Part shown: positions 62,666 through 64,000 of the stretch, piece by piece
Numbering within the stretch: the first letter of the stretch is position 1
Layout: the number at the start of each line of letters is the position of its first letter
NCBI RefSeq assembly: GCF_002775205.1
Contig: NC_036448.1
Location: 3,312,572 to 3,376,571 of the forward strand
Source of the DNA: Xiphophorus maculatus
Taxonomy: Eukaryota > Chordata > Actinopteri > Cyprinodontiformes > Poeciliidae
Length of the DNA: 64,000 nt
Direction: 5' to 3'
Program-made: the position numbers and the translations under genes
The notes under the pieces: generated by a model
What the model saw: only the letters and a program-made list of their open reading frames with translations
Database searches by the model: none
What the model was told of the DNA's origin: nothing

Positions 62666-64000
62666 ATTACCTTCTGGCAAAACGAAGCTAGTCTTCGTAT
62701 TTATGCAAGAAAAACACACTGAACATCTTTAAAAGAAACCCAGCAGGAATATGCTAAGAAAAAATATTACACACAAAGAAAAATTCATTTACAATTTAAA
62801 GAGCAACGGCCTTGGCTTTATAATAAGTGTCAGGCGCTATGAGCCCACAGCTACTGAAAGCTTCTCTGTATCACATTCTCTGTGTTTAGCGTTTCAATGG
62901 CCCACTTGTTTATTTGTACACAACAATTTATGTAACAGATTAAAATTCACCGTAAATTCAATAAGCGATCTGCTTTTAGTAAAAGGGAGACGGCCCAACA
63001 GAACAAGATCCAGCTGTACGAGGAGGAGATGAATCACCTGTTGTGGATTTAGGAGAGTCCAGCTAATAAGGAACCGGCCCAGACATCTAGGAATATTTCA
63101 TATCTCATCTCCTTATCTTTGAAGCAGCCTGTTCCCAATGACTATTGCATCATATTTATATCTGCCATAAATAAACATCATGAAACTTATCAAGGACTTA
63201 GTCACAAATATCCAGTTCCTTATAGAATGTATACTACATATATTCCTATTATTATTATTTTTTGCAGTAGTTACTATTATTATTATTATGTAACTATATT
63301 ATTATATTATTCGTAGTTATTATTATTGTTATTATTATTAGACACTACATGTCATGATTTGGGTGGTTATTTTTTCCTGGGTGTCTTTGTGTTGTGGAAG
63401 GAAACTAGAAGATCGAGCATTCAGTTTCCCGGCATGCATTATGATGTACTCATGTTTTCAGCTAGGTTAGGGCGTGTTAGGTCAATAAGAAATTACACGC
63501 AAGTAATATATCATTTTCCAGAACATGTCTGATGACGCTACATAAACATATGCGAGACGTGAAACAAGCTTTGACAGATAAACATGGTTGGTCTGAAGGG
63601 TCGTTTCTCTGCTCCGGCGGAGACATTAGTCCGTTCACACGTGTGAAGTTGCGGCAGATGACGCTGTCGTCGTTTCCCCCTTTGGGGAAACAAGGATATC
63701 AATTTTTCGACTTGAATTAGCAGCGTGTGTCTGGGAAAAAGTGAAAAAAACAAACCAACAAATAAACACGCCGACATCACATTACTCATTTTGGGAAAAT
63801 GAGCGGCTGACTTTCCAGCAATTTTCATAGGACGCTGGGCGATAGACAGACAACGCACAGTCCGGTTCCCCACAGTATTTATAACTTGGTCAGCTGACCT
63901 TGCACTTGGACGCAACCACTACGCGGGGAGAGTTGGAAATATTAAAAACCTATTCATTTAAGTTTATAGAGTTGACATATCTCACAGTAAACACCATAAA
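62666..64000. other. gene-free sequence to the window end
   Basis: An ATT/TTA trinucleotide-rich patch lies at 63244-63345. The last 500 bases are less AT-rich. No exon, splice pair or RNA gene is recognised. Confidence 0.4.

Overview
This is vertebrate nuclear DNA, almost certainly from a ray-finned (teleost) fish. Intron-split genes have GT-AG junctions, the AT-rich non-coding sequence contains long microsatellites, and there are many relics of fish-type DNA transposons (Tc1-like, hAT-like and MITEs). I see no operons, CRISPR arrays, phage or bacterial genes.

All recognisable protein-coding content lies in the first 19 kb. (1) The last coding exon of a hairy/enhancer-of-split repressor (hes1/her6 type, ending in WRPW) is at 1329-1759 on the + strand; its earlier exons lie before the window. 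(2) A single-exon coding region on the - strand, 11730-13286, encodes a secreted leucine-rich-repeat protein that best fits the carboxypeptidase N regulatory subunit (cpn2). It has a probable 5' UTR intron. (3) A four-exon claudin on the + strand, 15390-18820 (210 residues), is most like claudin-1. In human, HES1 and CPN2 lie at 3q29 and CLDN1 at 3q28, so the trio supports a conserved chromosomal neighbourhood. Nothing suggests the three work in one pathway: they are a nuclear Notch effector, a plasma enzyme subunit and a tight-junction protein.

From about 19.1 kb to the end (45 kb) I find no exon I would defend. This desert holds interspersed repeats, simple repeats and unclassified sequence. 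The main repeat findings are: (a) a roughly 550-600 bp family with TTAA-bounded, mutually inverted ends, with about nine recognisable copies and several fragments, one duplicated in tandem and one split by a nested insertion; (b) a 623 bp hAT-type element at 23439-24061 with a perfect 8 bp target duplication; (c) a 147 bp MITE at 2810-2956 with perfect 29 bp inverted ends; (d) several Tc1-like relics, one large and split at about 59.47-60.97 kb; (e) AT-rich minisatellites, foldbacks and perfect palindromes. Some non-repetitive stretches, such as 4.7-6.3 kb and 49.6-50.8 kb, could hold regulatory elements of her6 or cldn1, but that needs alignment to other fish.

I did not find a previously undescribed biological system. 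The most useful observations are structural: the mobile-element families with readable boundaries, the 353 bp tandem duplication with a flipped palindrome centre, a transposon-derived candidate poly(A) signal for cpn2, and an unusually long last intron in the her gene. Repeat-family names come from memory of fish repeats and were not checked by database search.
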